Assembly: GCA_039583875.1 (NCBI GenBank)
Contig: CM077159.1
Location: 456,812 to 520,811, forward strand
Origin: Platanthera guangdongensis
Taxonomy: Eukaryota; Streptophyta; Magnoliopsida; Asparagales; Orchidaceae
Reading direction: 5' to 3'
Length of the DNA: 64,000 nt
Positions 23,557-36,869 of the stretch are shown piece after piece (position 1 is the stretch's first letter; every line of letters begins with the position of its first letter). The notes beneath the pieces are model-generated. The model was not told where the DNA came from. It was given only the letters and a program-made list of their open reading frames with translations, and made no database searches. The translations under genes were made by a program, and so were the position numbers.

Positions 23557-24980
23557 CTAATCTAGACGGAGGCAGGTCTCTTGACGAGCGAAGACTTTAG
23601 GAAGCTCACCATAATAAGGCTTTAGTCGGTGTCCATTAACTTTAAAATCTCCCTTCTCAAGGTGGGTAAGTTCGATGGTGCCGTAGGGAAAGACTTCTTT
23701 AAACTTGAAGGGTCCGGACCACTTAGACCTTAACTTCCCTGGGAATAAACGAAGACGAGAATTAAAATGGAGGACTTGGTCACCTTTATGGAATGTCTTG
23801 GTTTTGCGAAGGTGACGGTCATAAAATAGCTTGGTCTTCTCCTTATAAATCCTGGAGTTATCATAGGCCATGGTTCTCCACTCATCTAACTCGTTAAGTT
23901 GAAGTTTACGTTTCTCCCCTATAGAATTAGTATCAAAATTCAAAGAGCGTATCGCCCAATACGACTTGTGTTCTAACTCTATAAAAGGTGACCAAATTTA
24001 CCATAGACTAATTTAAAGGGCGTGGTCCCTATAGGTGTTTTAAAGGCGGTCCTATATGCCCACAAATAATCGTTAAGATTTCTAGACCATTGCTTCCTAT
24101 TCCCTTCTATAGATTTTTCTAGGATCCTCTTAAGCTCTCTATTGGAAACTTCAGCTTGACCACTAGTTTGCGGATGATAAGTAGTGGCTATCCTATGTGT
24201 AACTCAATATTTTTCCAATACTTTATCTAGATGTAAATTACAAAAATGTGAGCCCCTATCGCTAATAAGTGCACGTGGTGTGCCAAATCGTGCAAATAAG
24301 GATTTTAAAAATCGGACCACTACCCTACTATCATTAGTAGACAAAGTTTGAGCTTCAACCCACTTTGATACATAATCTACAGCTACTAATATATATTTAT
24401 TCCCAAAAGAAACTGGAAATGGTCCCATAAAATCAATCCGCCACACATCGAATACTTCACATTCAAGAATAAATTTTTGTGGCATTTCATGTAATTTAGA
24501 AATATTACCTGCTTTCTGACAAGAATCTCATGAAAGCACATACCTTTGGGCATCCCTGAATAGAAGGTGCCAATAAAAACTTGAATCAAGAACCTTTTTT
24601 GCCGAGCAATTTGCTCCATAGTGACCACCGGCAGGTCCTGAATGACACTGCTCCAAAATTTTCCAACCTTCCTCCGCTGATACACACCTTCGTATAACAG
24701 AATCTGCACATATTCGAAAAAGAAAGGGGTCCTCCCAAAAGTAATATTTCAAGTAAGAGAAAAATTTCTTTTTCTGCTGATATGAAAATTCTTTTGGAAG
24801 GACCTTAGCTACAAGATAGTTTGCATAATCCGCAAACCATGCATAATCAAGATGTATATTTGTAGATACGGCAAATAGCGATTCCTCAGGAAATGTATCA
24901 AAAAATTCAGATTCATCTAACATTGATCGTAGTGGATTTTCTAGACGTGAAAGATGGTCTGCCGCTATGTTTTCTGCTCC
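23557..24980 (-). pseudogene. pol: Athila-like integrase, unit C
   Basis: The zinc-finger region (24923-24528) ends with TCA TGA where the first Cys of the SCDSC pair is expected. The core (24485-24204) keeps the first two acidic motifs, [12 protein letters not shown] and ISDRGSHF. The third motif and C-terminal domain (23943-23557) follow after a stop at about 24204 and a frame break near 23950. The 3' end at 23557 is the natural end of pol. Confidence 0.85.
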
Positions 24981-26483
24981 TCATTTATCCCTAATTTCTA
25001 AATCAAATTCTTGTAATAAAAGAACCCAATGGATTAAACGAGGCTTGGCTTCCGTCTTGGCTAATAAATACCTTAGGGAAAAGTGATCAGTATATACTAC
25101 GACTTTAGATAATGTTAAATAAGATTTAAATTTATCGAAGGCGAATACCACAGCTAGGAGTTCTTTTTCTGTAGTTGTATAATTCTCCTGCGCATTATTA
25201 AGTGTTTTGCTAGCATAGTATATAGCGGGAAAGTGTTTGTTTCGACGTTGTCCTAAAACAGCCCCTACCACAAAACTACTAGCATCACACATGATCTCAA
25301 ATGGTTGACTAAAATCGAGCGCGATCATAATAGGAGAATTAATTAATTTCTCTTTTAAGAACTCAAAGACATGTAGACCCTCTTGTTCAAAAATGAAAGG
25401 TGTGTCTTTACCTAACAGCCTGGTAAGTGGTTTAGCTATTTTAGAGAAGTCCTTAATAAACCGGCGATAAAATCTCGCATGTCCTAAGAAACTTCTCACT
25501 GCCTTAATGGAGGTTGGTGGTGGTAATTTTTCTATGGTCTCAATTTTCGCTCTGTCAACTTTGATTCCTTGGCTTGAGATTTTATGGCCAAGTACTAACC
25601 CTTCTTTGACCATGAAATGGCACTTCTCCCAAATAAGTGCAAGGTTAGTCTCCTCACACCTCCTAAGAACATTCTCTAAATTATTCAAACATATATCAAA
25701 CGAGTCGCCAAAAATAGAAAAATCATCCATAAATACTTCCATGATATCTTCAACATATTCGTTAAAGATGGCTAGCATGTACCTTTGAAAAGTGGCGGTT
25801 GCATTACATAACCTGAAAGGCATACGTCTATAGATAAATGTACCGATTGGGCAAGCAAATGTTGTTTTCTCCTGGTCTTCTGGTGCTATAGGAATTTGGA
25901 AGTATCCAGAAAGTCCAGCTAGAAAACAATAATAAGAATGTCCTGACAAACGTTCTAATATTTGGCCAATGAAAGGAAGAGGGAAATGGTCCTTCCTGGT
26001 GGCATCGTTTAACTTCCTATAGTCAATACAAACACGCCAACCTGTTACCGTTCGCGTAGGAATTAACTCATTCTTATCGTTAGCTACCACTATGAGACCA
26101 CCCTTCTTAGGAACGACTTGTATAGGACTAACCCATGAACTATCCGAAATAGGATATATAATACCAATATCTAATAACTTAACAATCTCCGCCTTAACTA
26201 CCTCTTTCATATTCGGGTTTAGCCTACATTGCGGTTGAATAGACGATTTATAGTTTTCTTCCAAAAGGATTTTGTGATTGCAAAAACTAGGATTTTTTTT
26301 TTCTTCTTCTAGATAACAGTTATTAATGCAAATTTCTAAAAGATCTTTATAATAAAAATTAGAATGCATAGAAGTCATAAAATTATCAACACCATGAGAA
26401 AAATAGCAATAATCATCATTATCTAAAGATTGTTTCATAGTATTGCCAATTTGAAAAGTTACTTCATCTTCCCCTACTCGCAA
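24981..26483 (-). pseudogene. pol: Athila-like reverse transcriptase and RNase H, unit C
   Basis: A 500-codon open frame is the longest Athila pol stretch here. RT occupies about residues 95-340. The motif A aspartate is Ala (residue 189, [10 protein letters not shown]), which should abolish polymerase activity; FMDD is intact at 251-254. RNase H follows, with Asp 400, the Glu of TTEKE near 438-440, and Asp 465 in YTDH. It ends at TGA 24981-24983, shared with B and E. A one-base deletion near 26490 separates it from the protease frame. Confidence 0.88.
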
Positions 26484-26485
26484 AA

Positions 26486-27271
26486 CTAATTTACATCAAA
26501 AACATCAACAAGCACTCTAGAAGTGGCTAAAAATGGACTACCTAATATAAGTGGTACTTCAATATTTTCATCCATATCTAGAATAACAAAATTAGCAGGA
26601 AATATAAACTTATATACCTTAACCAATACATCCTCCACTATTCCTCTAGGATACTTAACCGATCGATCTGCTAGTTGAATACTCATTCTAGTTGGGCTAA
26701 GTTCTCCTAGTCCTAGTTTCAAATATAGTTTGTAAGGCATTAAATTTATACTAGCTCCTAAATCCGCTAAAGCTTTATTTACTTGCAAATCTTCGATTAA
26801 ACATGGAATTGAAAATGAACCGAGATCCTTAAGTTTTTGTGATAATTTATTTTGCAAAATAGCAGAACATTCTTCATTAAGTGTTACTAAAGATGATTCC
26901 TTTGTTTTCCATTTATTAGAAATTAAATCCTTAACAAATTTCGCATACTTAGGCATTTGAATAATATCAGAAAAAGGAAAATTGACATATAATTGTTTAA
27001 ACATAGATAAACGTTTACCATACTGCGCATCCATGCGCTCCTTGTTAAGCTTTGCTGGGTATGGTACTGCTGGTTGATAATCTATTAGTTGAACGTTCAT
27101 ATCGCTTGGTCCTTTTCCGCTAGACTCCACTTGGGGTGCTTCCTTCATAATCCTTGGGTCTTGTAACTCCTTTCCGCTTCTCAATTGAATAGCTTTTACA
27201 TGCCCCCTAGGATTTATCTTAGTATTTCCTGAAAGTGTTCCTTTTTGCCTTTCAGAAACCATCCTTGCAAG
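26486..27271 (-). pseudogene. Athila-like protease and linker, unit C
   Basis: A 258-codon frame from 27262 carries the LRSGKEL linker and the protease core LADLGASINLMP, then LGSPFLATSR. It loses the frame at the missing base near 26490, before joining RT. Confidence 0.82.
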
Positions 27272-28383
27272 CTATCCAATCCGATTCTCCAAATTCTGAA
27301 TCGAGCCTTCTTGACTCCGGAAGGCTACATTGGTAGTTTGCATGAACTTGGTAAGCACATCTTCCAATGCAGGCTTCCTTGGTTCCGGTTGTTGTTGTTG
27401 TCCAAACATAGGTTGCTTCCCTTGGTTGTCTTGTCCTCCCCAAGAGAAATTGGGGTGGTTCCTCCATCCAGGATTATATGTAGAACTATATGGGTTGTTT
27501 GCTTGGTTGAATGGAGGTCTAATATTGTTGCCCATATAGTCAACATGCTCTTGTACTGAAGGTTCACAACTAGGCATTCCATTACATGAAGGGTCCCATT
27601 GTTGAGTTGCCATGGAGGGTGTTGTGAAGGTAAGGTTGTCCATCTTTTGGTGAAGCTTCTCCACTTGAATCGCTAAGGCAGTGATAACATCCACTTCATA
27701 CATTCCTGCGGGTTTACTAGGCTTTTGTCTTACGGTAGTCCATTGATATTTGTTCATAGCCATGTCTTCTATCAACTGCTGAGTCGCTTTAGGTGTCTTG
27801 TTATTCAAAGTGCCTCCGCTAGCCGCATCTATCATCTGTTTAGTGGCTGGATTGAGACCATTGTAAAAAGTCTGAATCTGAAGCCATGAAGGTAGAGCAT
27901 GGTGGGGACATCTCCTCAAAAGGTCCTTGAATCGTTCCCATGTGTCGTACAATGATTCAGATTCCAATTGCATAAATGTAGAGATGTCATTCCTTAGCTT
28001 CACAGTCTTTGACGGTGGGAAATACTTCATCAAAAAATTCTCAACCATCATATCCCAAGTAGTAATCGACCCTCTAGGTAATGAATTCAACGACTGCTTC
28101 TCCTTATGCCTTAACGAGAATGGAAACAATCTCAATCGAATGACATCGTTGGAAACACCATTGATCTTAAATGTGTCACATATCTCTAGGAATCCGCCAA
28201 GTGGGTGTCAGGATCCTCATCTTGTAGGCCATCATACTAGACATACTGTTGAACCATCGGTATAACAGTAGGCTTCAACTCGAAGTTATTGGTGACTATT
28301 GACGGTCTAATGATGCTTGATCCAGTTCTTTGGAGATTAGGTCTAGCAAAGTCAGACATAGTTTGCTCGTTCTGATTGGCCAT
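27272..28383 (-). pseudogene. gag: Athila-like gag, unit C
   Basis: Gag runs from ATG 28383 with a one-base deletion near 28194 (a CCGGCC segment reduced to CCGCC) and is open from 28135 to TAG 27272-27274. The capsid-like domain is complete apart from the shift; the C-terminal part is Gln-rich (FGQQQQPEPR). The final TAG is the array-wide shared stop. Confidence 0.85.
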
Positions 28384-28553
28384 GGTGTCCAAATTTTCGG
28401 ATGATTCTCTCCTTGGTTAACTGTTTCTTCTTCTAATAGTTTGTTTGAAATGTTTGTGGTGTTAACTCCCACATCCCTTTGGTTGGTGTTATGAATATTT
28501 TGTTCAGGTTCAGGATGAAATGGTGCAAGCCCAGAATTTCTACACCTGGTCAT
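28296..28553 (-). CDS. Short ORF overlapping the gag start, unit C
   Basis: The same 85 codons as in unit A, intact with ATG and TAG. It overlaps gag by 88 bases. In units B, D and E the ORF is damaged: start ATC in B, an internal stop in D, one base lost after the start in E. Confidence 0.4.
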   Translation of the reverse strand: MTRCRNSGLAPFHPEPEQNIHNTNQRDVGVNTTNISNKLLEEETVNQGENHPKIWTPWPIRTSKLCLTLLDLISKELDQASLDRQ

Positions 28554-28683
28554 AGACTAACAGACTACAAAATAGAGATTAAGCGATATAATTATTCCTT
28601 TAACTAATTTTTAATTATACATATTAATAAACTAACATTGGTAGATTAATAAAGTTTATTTTTTCAAAATATTGAAATCGACA

Positions 28684-28701
28684 TCCCCGACAACAGCGCC
28701 A
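28684..28701 (-). other. Primer binding site (tRNA-Asp), unit C
   Basis: This matches the tRNA-Asp site with two mismatches, six bases from LTR 3. Confidence 0.78.
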
Positions 28702-28707
28702 AAAACT

Positions 28708-30321
28708 TATTGATTTCTTTTTCTAACAAGTAATAACTTGATGCGGATTCATTCTACACTCTAGTATAAACTATGTAGATGGGCATAAGCTAGATTGAAT
28801 TAACTTTCAGGCAAGTACACCTATCAATCATAGTATAGGATAAATCTACATCTCGTGTCGTATTCCACAGGGCCATTTCAAATACTCATACTCACCCTCA
28901 CTCTATTATCATACCTATAATTAAAATTGACTTCCAATCTAAATTAAGCTAACTATGACTATTTGGATAAATAAACATTGAAGGATTAAAGATGATAAAA
29001 AGCCGAAAGCTTATGAGCAATTACATGAAAATACTCGTTCATTAACTCAGTTCTATGTAATCATGGAATAATAAGACTATCAAATTTGTTGTATTATAAA
29101 GGGTAAACATCTATCAAATTCTCTCTTCGAGCAATTCAAAGACTAAACCTAAGTTAGTAAATTTTCTCTCGAACAATTTACAACACTCAAATTTGCATTA
29201 ATGGAAGTACCCTATCTACTACATAAATTCATGAAATCCTATCTCTAAAATACCATGAATCCATTTATTCGTATTCCAATTATCCAAACGATATATCTCT
29301 CGATCATGACATTTGAATTACAAAGAGATCTAACACCAAAATATGAACATGTAAACATCATCACAAACATCCAATTTCTCAATCTAGAGATTTGCAATTC
29401 ATGTAAAACTTTTAACCAATTCATAATTATGATAAAACTCTTTGTTTGTAAGTCTACACACGAATAAAATACCACAAATTTGATGAAAACAATACGATAA
29501 TTGATTAACAAATTGTTCCAAATTAAAGTTCATGCAAAATAAAAGATAACTAAAGTTGAATCACCAAGAGATAGTGAAGATTAAAAGGGATTAATGAAAG
29601 ATTAAATGCATACAAAAATACCCTTCAAATCCTCCTTCCCTTGGATGCTCCACTTCGTGCTCCAGAAGTTCTCCCCAATGAAAATCATCCAAAAGTCCAT
29701 TCTAATTTTTCTACAGGTTTTTTATAGTCTCCTAGCAAACAGGGTCAGACACGGGTTCCAACACAGCCGTGTGTCAGGCCGTGTTGATTGTTCTAGGGCA
29801 GTTCCACACGAGCAGGCGTGTCTGGTAGTTTGCCGTGTCAGATGATACGGGTACTGACACGACTGTGTTGTTCTTCATGTTCTTCAGACACGGGTGGGTT
29901 AGTAGTTGAGGTCAAATGGACACGGGTAGGCATACGGGCGTGTGCCAACCCGTGTGAGTCTCTGTCTTCTGCTTCCAGTTTCTTCAATTTTAGCGCACAT
30001 AGGACACAGGTATGGACACGGGGGTGTGCCTACCCGTATATGTCCAATCTTTGTCCTGTCATCAGCCATGTTGACTCCGTGAACTCCTCTGTTTGCTCCA
30101 AGACTTCTAGTTCCATTGGTTGACATTATCTCCATTAGAAAAATGAAAGAATAAATAGATAGCTTAATATAAGGAAAAACCAAAAATCCTAATTGTGCTC
30201 TCCTATTCATGATAAGACAATTTCTCAACTATTCTCGCGAAATTACTACAAAAAGAGGTAGAAAATAGTAGACATGATTATAATTATGATAGTAAAGAGC
30301 CTATCATAATCGCACTCATCA
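28708..30321 (-). repeat. Athila-like LTR 3 (shared by units C and D)
   Basis: The 1614-bp LTR has a mutated left terminus (TATTGA instead of TGATGA) and an intact right terminus TCATCA. The TATA sequence is at about 29718-29726 and the CACGG block at 29745-30035. Confidence 0.85.
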
Positions 30322-31956
30322 AATACCCCCAGACTTAGATGTTTGCTTGTCCCTAAGCAAACTAATTCAAACACTTGGGTTACCAATAAATAATTTTTCC
30401 TCCGCATACTGGTTGCTATGAATTTAAATAGAACTTTGATGATGTAATCGTATAGGAAATAGGTTAGCCGGCATTTCTAAGTATAGATTTATCTTAAAAT
30501 TCCTCAAATATATCGTTTAACTATCTTTCACTCTTTCTTAGAAATAAAGGTATAGTCATCTATGACAAATGTGAGGAGAAAATAACAACCTCAATAAGAT
30601 ACATATTAGTATTTCAAAACTTATAAATACTCGTATTGATAGTCATGAGCTTACCCTTTTCACACCCTCTCCACGACACTAGTTAGAATTAGTGAGGTCG
30701 GATCCTTAGGACTTGTATTATGGTGTAGCCTTTTTGGCTTAGGATAGAAGATTATATGTGAGGTAATCAAAGGTAAATTTGATAGATTTTGTTTTCTTTT
30801 CTTTCACACCTAAATCACAATTGAGCCTTTTTGTTGGTACATACCTCAACATACATCAGTGCTATAAAAGCACCCATATACTTTGCAATTAGTATACTTC
30901 CCACATTTTTTTGAAAGATACTCTATATTTTTATTTTATTTTTTTAACTGAGGGGCCATAGTAGGGATCATTCCGAGTGGGTGCAAGTATACACGTACTC
31001 AGGCCACTTATCACTATGTCTGTTCTTTTTATGGGTCCATAGTAGGGATCATTCTGAGTGGGTGCAAATATACACGCACTCAGGCCACATATCACTATGA
31101 ATAAATTCATTCCATGAAGGTCTCAATGATAGGTGTGCTAATAGGTAATGATTTGGCCTTGGTGAATTTTAATAGTAGAGTGTTAAAAGCATAGGGATTT
31201 GGTCCAAATTGGGTGTGCAAGGGTATAATGTTTAAGGTTTTGGGATTGCAAAGCTCAAGCTATCCAAAAGGAGGCCTAAGTCATTTCCGCCCTCACTAAT
31301 TAACCTATGCAAAAGTTTTGAGGATCGCTAGAGGGTAAGTTTTAGGCATCAATAGATAGTATTTTTTATTTTAATTCCCTAATACCAAATAATAAAAATG
31401 TTACACTCATTGACTCACTTTATTATAGATAATTGTATTTTCTAAAACAGAGTGATTGATAGTTAATAATATAGAGGATTAATCTTAACAATAAATTATA
31501 TAGAGAAAATTAGGCTAATGAATTTCTATACTTAATTACGAATCAACAAAGTTGAACACTCTATGAGTCTACATCAATTCATTTTAATCAGCGTGCGAAG
31601 TTAAATTAGATAGTTATAATCCCAAATGAATGAATAATGAGAGCATAAAAGAGTAAAAAAAACCAATAATTTTTTTAAGGGGGTATAACAAACTTGAGTA
31701 TTATGATAACAAAATTATAATCAATTGTAATCATGTCTATCACATTAATTATAAAATGGAAGAACATCCACCCCTAGACTGAAAATTTCCAATGTCCTTA
31801 TTGCAATGTAAAGTGCTGAAATAAAAATTTCACTAATAAAAAAACTGCTATCATGAAAATAGAAGATCACATGAAGGAAACAGGAGCTGACATGAAATCA
31901 AATAAAATATCTGAAATACACTGATATAAATAAATACTACAATATATAGATACATG
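30322..31956 (-). other. Polypurine tract and 3' non-coding region, unit D
   Basis: The polypurine tract abuts LTR 3, with the perfect stem GTTTGCTT/AAGCAAAC at about 30340-30362. The CATAGT repeats lie at 30955-31100, and the third tract near 31771. No conserved ORF. Confidence 0.7.
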
Positions 31957-33213
31957 TCAAAAGTAAGGCGGCTGGTCGGTCTGGTCATCGGGGAAGTGTG
32001 GCTGGGTAGAAGCTGCTTGTGCGCGAGGAGCAAACCCTAGGTGGTCCCTAATCTGAATGAGGAGGTCCTCTGTACACACCTACTCATCCTCGATATGATG
32101 TAAATGCGGCGAGAGCTCGGTCTCGAAGAAATGTAGCAACTCCCGTGAATACTGCGAATGAGCTGGAGGAGGAGCAGTAGAAGACTCGCCCTGAGCATGA
32201 GTTGATTGGGATGGAGGCACCAGTGGCTCATCGAGGTCCGGATCCACCTCATCATCATCGGCATCCTACACGTGTGGTCCACGCCTCGCAAGTGAATAAA
32301 TAATGCCTCCCCGGCCCGAACAGTCATTGACGAGGCAGAGGGACCAAAGACTGGCCATCATAATCAGCACGGTCCTCGCGACCACAGTCATCGGGGGGAG
32401 GGGTGAGAAGATGCCCATGTTCTTCACCAGGCGGGTGATGTAGGGTGATAAAGAAATAGACCCTATGCGGGAGTTGTTGGGCTAGTGGAGGATGAACTGG
32501 GCGAGCAGGAAACCTAGGTGGAGGGGATAACAAGATGACATGTTATAGAGGTATAACACGTCCTGCCGACTAACAACATCGGAGCTTTCAACTCGGCCGC
32601 TCAAGGTGTGGCTAAGGAGGTGGTGAATATAATGGAGGGCGGGAGAATGCAACTGGAAGGCCTTTGACCTCTTGGCCTCATATGGACTAAGATCAAAAGA
32701 AAGCTGGGTCCAGATATTGCCGGTAAGGTCGCGAGAGGGATGTTGAAATGAAGCTCAACGTAGGCGGCACTGAAGAGGAGAGAGTCCTCGTACACCCCTA
32801 AATATTAGGTGAACTGGAGCAGGGTAAGTGTGTAAAAAGTGCCCCCGACTCGAAAGGAAATGACCCCCTCGTGCGCGTGAGCAGAATCAGTGATATTAGG
32901 CATAATATTTAAGTAAAATGAGGACATGAACTCGAGTGTGAGTTCTTTAAATCCTAACTCCTCTATCGCAAAGAACTGCTCCAACCAGTTATATATATTA
33001 ATTCCCTAACATCCCCCACTAAATTTATCTCTTCAAGGACATTCGAATCAATTATTCAGATGTCTTGAAATTTCTTCGATTGGAGGCGGTTGTAGTGGCG
33101 GCGTGTGCAGGATCTGTGAACACCAGCGGTGCAGTGGCGTCGCACCTCTCCATAGATATTGCATGGAGCTCCGGTCGATGACGACGACCGCCTTGGGTTC
33201 TTCCGGAAGACAT
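31957..33213 (-). pseudogene. Env-position ORF, unit D
   Basis: From ATG 33213 to TGA 31957. The site that is TAG in units C, E and F is CAG (32814-32816) here. Four codons later the unit has its own TAA, and there are frameshifts near 33065 and in the C-terminal third. The splice acceptor before the ATG is changed from CAG to CAA. Confidence 0.72.
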
Positions 33214-34140
33214 TATTTGTGGAAAAATAGAGAGATTTTTTTTTAAAAAACTACATTGGTGGAGAAGAATTGGGAAAGAAAAGTGGAGATGAAGAAGAAA
33301 ATGCATAAAAATGGAAACGAAATGTTGCCTAGGAGGAAAGAAGACGAACGTCGAACACGAAGCCGCGCACATTGAAGGCGAAAATTCAGCCGGATCTGGA
33401 GGCAAAAACTTGTATAGAACTGATGCTGGGAGACTAAGGAAGGGGATGGAGATGAATAAAACACGGGCTCCATTTAAAGGAGACGAACACGGGTGCGCAC
33501 ACGACCTTGTGTGCACCTGTGTTAGGGAATCTAAACCCTCGTGGACCACGGGGTTCCTCGAGACATGTGGTCAAAGTCACGGGAGGGCATCGTGTCAGGA
33601 GGATACGGTCAACAATACGACCGTGTTTTGACCCGTGTCTGATCTGGCACGGCGCATTAAACAAAAAACACAGGTTACGACATGGGTGGGTGGATACCCG
33701 GGTCTTTGTTGGGCAATATTCGTCGATCGGCGACACGACACCAAACACGGCCGGGTGTCGCCCCGTGTGCTTCTCGGGAAATAATTCGTCGACCAGCGAC
33801 ATGACGCAACAAACGGCTAGGTGATGACACATGTAGACTCACACGGGCATGCACATGGGTGGGTGTCCACCCGTGTCCAATGACACGGCCACCACACGTG
33901 TTGGTGTGCACCCGTGTGGTTCACTGGATGAATCCTTCCTACTCCAGATTTTAAATGACACGGCTGGGCCTGAGGCTATGTTGAGCACACGACAACCCAC
34001 ACGGGCGTGTGGTGACCCGTGTCCTCCTTTACCTTTCGAATTCTTCCTTGGTGAATTTTATTATAGAATTTTTCCCTAAAAACTAACTATACTACAAATT
34101 TTATAACTTATGAACATTACTACATTTTACATAATCCTAA
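33214..34140 (-). promoter_or_regulatory. Env-position leader and CACGG spacer, unit D
   Basis: In minus order: the CACGG block (34025-33480), a TTTAAATGG box (33470-33480), the leader, a GC-type donor CCTAG/GCAAC at 33328, and a pyrimidine tract. The whole leader is open in frame with the env-position ORF in this unit (from 33549). Confidence 0.45.
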
Positions 34141-34149
34141 TCTAGACGC

Positions 34150-35562
34150 AGGCAGGTCTCTTGACGAGCGAAGTCTTTAAGAAGTTCACCATAATAGGTC
34201 TTTAGTTGGTGTCCATTAACTTTAAAAATCCCCTTCTCAGGGTGGGTAAGTTCAACGGTGCCATAGGGAAAGACTTCTATAACCTTGAAGGTTCTGGATC
34301 ACTTAGAACTTAACTTCCCTGGGAATAAACGAAGATGAGAATTGAAATGGAGGACTTGGTCACCTTTTTGGAATGTCTTGGTTTTGCGAAGGTGACGGTC
34401 ATGAAATAGCTTGGTCTTCACCTTATAAATCCTGGAGTTTTCATAGGCCATGCTTCTCCACACATCTAACTCATTAAGTTGAAGTTTACATTTCTCCCCT
34501 ATAGAATTAGTATCAAAATTCAAAGAGCGTATCGCCCAATACGACTTGTGTTCTAATTCTATAGGCAGGTGAAAGGATTTACCATAGACTAATCTAAAGG
34601 GGGTGGTCCCTATAGGTGTTTTAAAGACGGTCCTATATGCCCACAAATAATCGTTAAGTTTTGTAGACCATTGCTTCCTATTCCCTTCTATAGATTTTTC
34701 TAGGATCCTCTTAAGCTCTCTATTGGAAACTTCAGCATGACCACTAGTTTGTGGATGATAAGGAGTGGCTATACTATGTGTAACTCCATATTTTTTGAAT
34801 ACTTTATCTTAGTGCAAATTATGGAAATGTGAACCCCTATCGCTAATAAGTGCACGTGGTGTGCCAAATCATGCAAATAAGGATTTTAAAAATCGAACTA
34901 CTACCCTACTATCATTAGTAGGCAAATCTTGAGCTTCAACCCACTTCGATACATAATCTACAGCTACTAAAATATATTTATTCCCAAAAGAAATTTGAAA
35001 TGGTCCCATAAAATCAATCCCCCACACATCGAATACTTCACATTCAAGAATAAAATTTTGTGGCATTTCATGTAATTTAGAAATATTACCTGCTTTTTGA
35101 CAAGAATCACATGAAAGCACATACCTTTGGGCATCCCTGAATAGAAAGGGGCTAATAAAAACTGGAATCAAGAACCTTTTTTGCCGAGCGATTTGCTCCA
35201 TAGTGACCACCGACAGGTCCTGAATGACACTACTCCAAAATTTTCCAACGTTCCTCTGCTGATACACACCTTCGTATAATGAAATCTGCACATATTCGAA
35301 AAAGAAAGGGGTCCTCCCAAAAGTAATATTTCAAGTAAGAGAAAAATTTCTTTTTCTGCTGATATGAAAATTCTTTTGGAAGGAACTTAACTACAAGATA
35401 GTTTGCATAATCCGCAAACCATGGATAATCAAGATGTATATTTGTAGTTAAGGCAAATAGCGATTCCTCAGGAAATGTTTCAGAAATTTCAGATTCATCT
35501 AACATTGATCATAGTGGATTTTCTAAACGTGAAAGATGGTCTGCCGCTAAGTTTTCTGCTCC
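34150..35562 (-). pseudogene. pol: Athila-like integrase, unit D
   Basis: The zinc-finger part is at 35505-35230, the core with [10 protein letters not shown] at 35291-34869 (frame shifts where these overlap), and the C-terminal domain at 34646-34299, then 34290-34150 in another frame. The RNase H/integrase junction keeps CGA (35563-35565) where B, C and E have TGA. Confidence 0.83.
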
Positions 35563-35565
35563 TCG

Positions 35566-36865
35566 TTTATCCCTAATTTCTAAATCAAATTCTTGTAATA
35601 AAAGAACCTAACGGATTAAACGAGGCTTCGATTCCGCCTTGGATAATAAATACCTTAGGGCAGACTGATCAGTATATACTACGACTTTAGATAATGTTAA
35701 ATAAGATATGAATTTATCGAAGGCAAATACCACTGCTAGGAGTTCTTTTTCTGTAGTTGTATAATTCTCCTGCGCATTATTAAGTGTTTTGCTAGCGTAG
35801 TATATAGGGTGAAAGTGTTTGTTTCGGCATTGTCCTAAAATAGCCCCTACCGCAAAACTACTAGCGTCACACATGATCTCAAATGGTTGACTAAAATCAA
35901 GCGCGATCATAATAGGAGAATTAATTAATTTCTCTTTTAAGAACTCAAAGGCATGTAGACACTCTTGTTCAAAAATGAAAGGTGTGTCTTTTTCTAACAG
36001 CCTGGTAAGTGGATTAGCTATTTTAGAGAAGTCCTTAATAAACTTGGCAGTAAAATCCCGCATGTCCTAAGAAACTTCTCACTGCCTTAACGGAGGTTGC
36101 TGGTGGTAATTTTTATATGGTCTCAATTTTCGCTCTATCAACATGGATTCCTTAGCTTGAGATTTTATGGCCAAGTACTAACCCTTCTTTGACCATGAAA
36201 TGACACTTCTCCCAAATAAGTGCTTGGTTAGTCTCCTCACACCTCCTAAGAACTTTCTCTAAATTATTCAAACATAAATCAAATGATTTGCCAAAAACAT
36301 AAAAATCATCCATAAATACTTCCATGATATCTTCAACATATTCGTTAAAGATGGCTAGCATGCAACTTTGAAAAGTGGCAGGTGCATTAGATAACCCGAA
36401 AGGCATACGTCTATAGACAAATGTACCGAATGGGCAAGTAAATGTTGTTTTCTCCTGGTCTTCTGGTGCTATAGGAATTTGGAAGTATCCAGAAAGTCCA
36501 TCTAGAAAACAATTATAACAATATCCTGACAAATGTTCTAATATTTGGTCAATGAAAGGAAGAGGGAAATGGTCCTTCCTAGTGGCATCGTTTAACTTCC
36601 TATAGTCAATACAGACATGCCAACCTGTTACCGTTCACGTAGGAATTAACTCATTCTTATCGTTAGCTACCACTATGAGACCACCCTTCTTAGGAATGAC
36701 TTGTACCGGACTAACCCATGAACTATCCGAAATAGGATATATAATACCAGCATCTAATAATTTAACAATCTCCGCCTTAACTACCTCTTTTATATTCGGG
36801 TTTAGCCTACGTTGCGGTTGAATAGAAGATTTATAGTTTTCTTCCAAAAAGATTTTGTGAGTGCA
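35566..36865 (-). pseudogene. pol: Athila-like reverse transcriptase and RNase H, unit D
   Basis: RT palm motifs are intact: CFLDGLSGYF (motif A Asp kept) and VFMDDF (36532-36152). The upstream RT part (36847-36635) ends at TGA 36635-36637, a CGA-to-TGA change relative to unit C. RNase H (36063-35608) keeps [13 protein letters not shown] and YTDQ. It is the best preserved set of catalytic residues in the array, on broken frames. Confidence 0.85.
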
Positions 36866-36869
36866 AAAA

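Larger units (their letters stand above)
18132..30321 (-). mobile_element. Athila-like unit C
   Basis: This is one of two units with no large insertion; from LTR start to next LTR start it is 10,576 bp. Gene order on the minus strand is gag, protease, RT, RNase H, integrase, CACGG spacer, env-position ORF, 3' region. It has the longest open pol stretch of the Athila units but is not functional. Confidence 0.88.

Noticed and set aside
27245..27559. Plus-strand ORF of about 100 codons recurring at 795, 16623, 27245, 37827 and 57116
   Set aside because: It is the antisense shadow of the Gln-rich gag C-terminus and recurs only because the array repeats.
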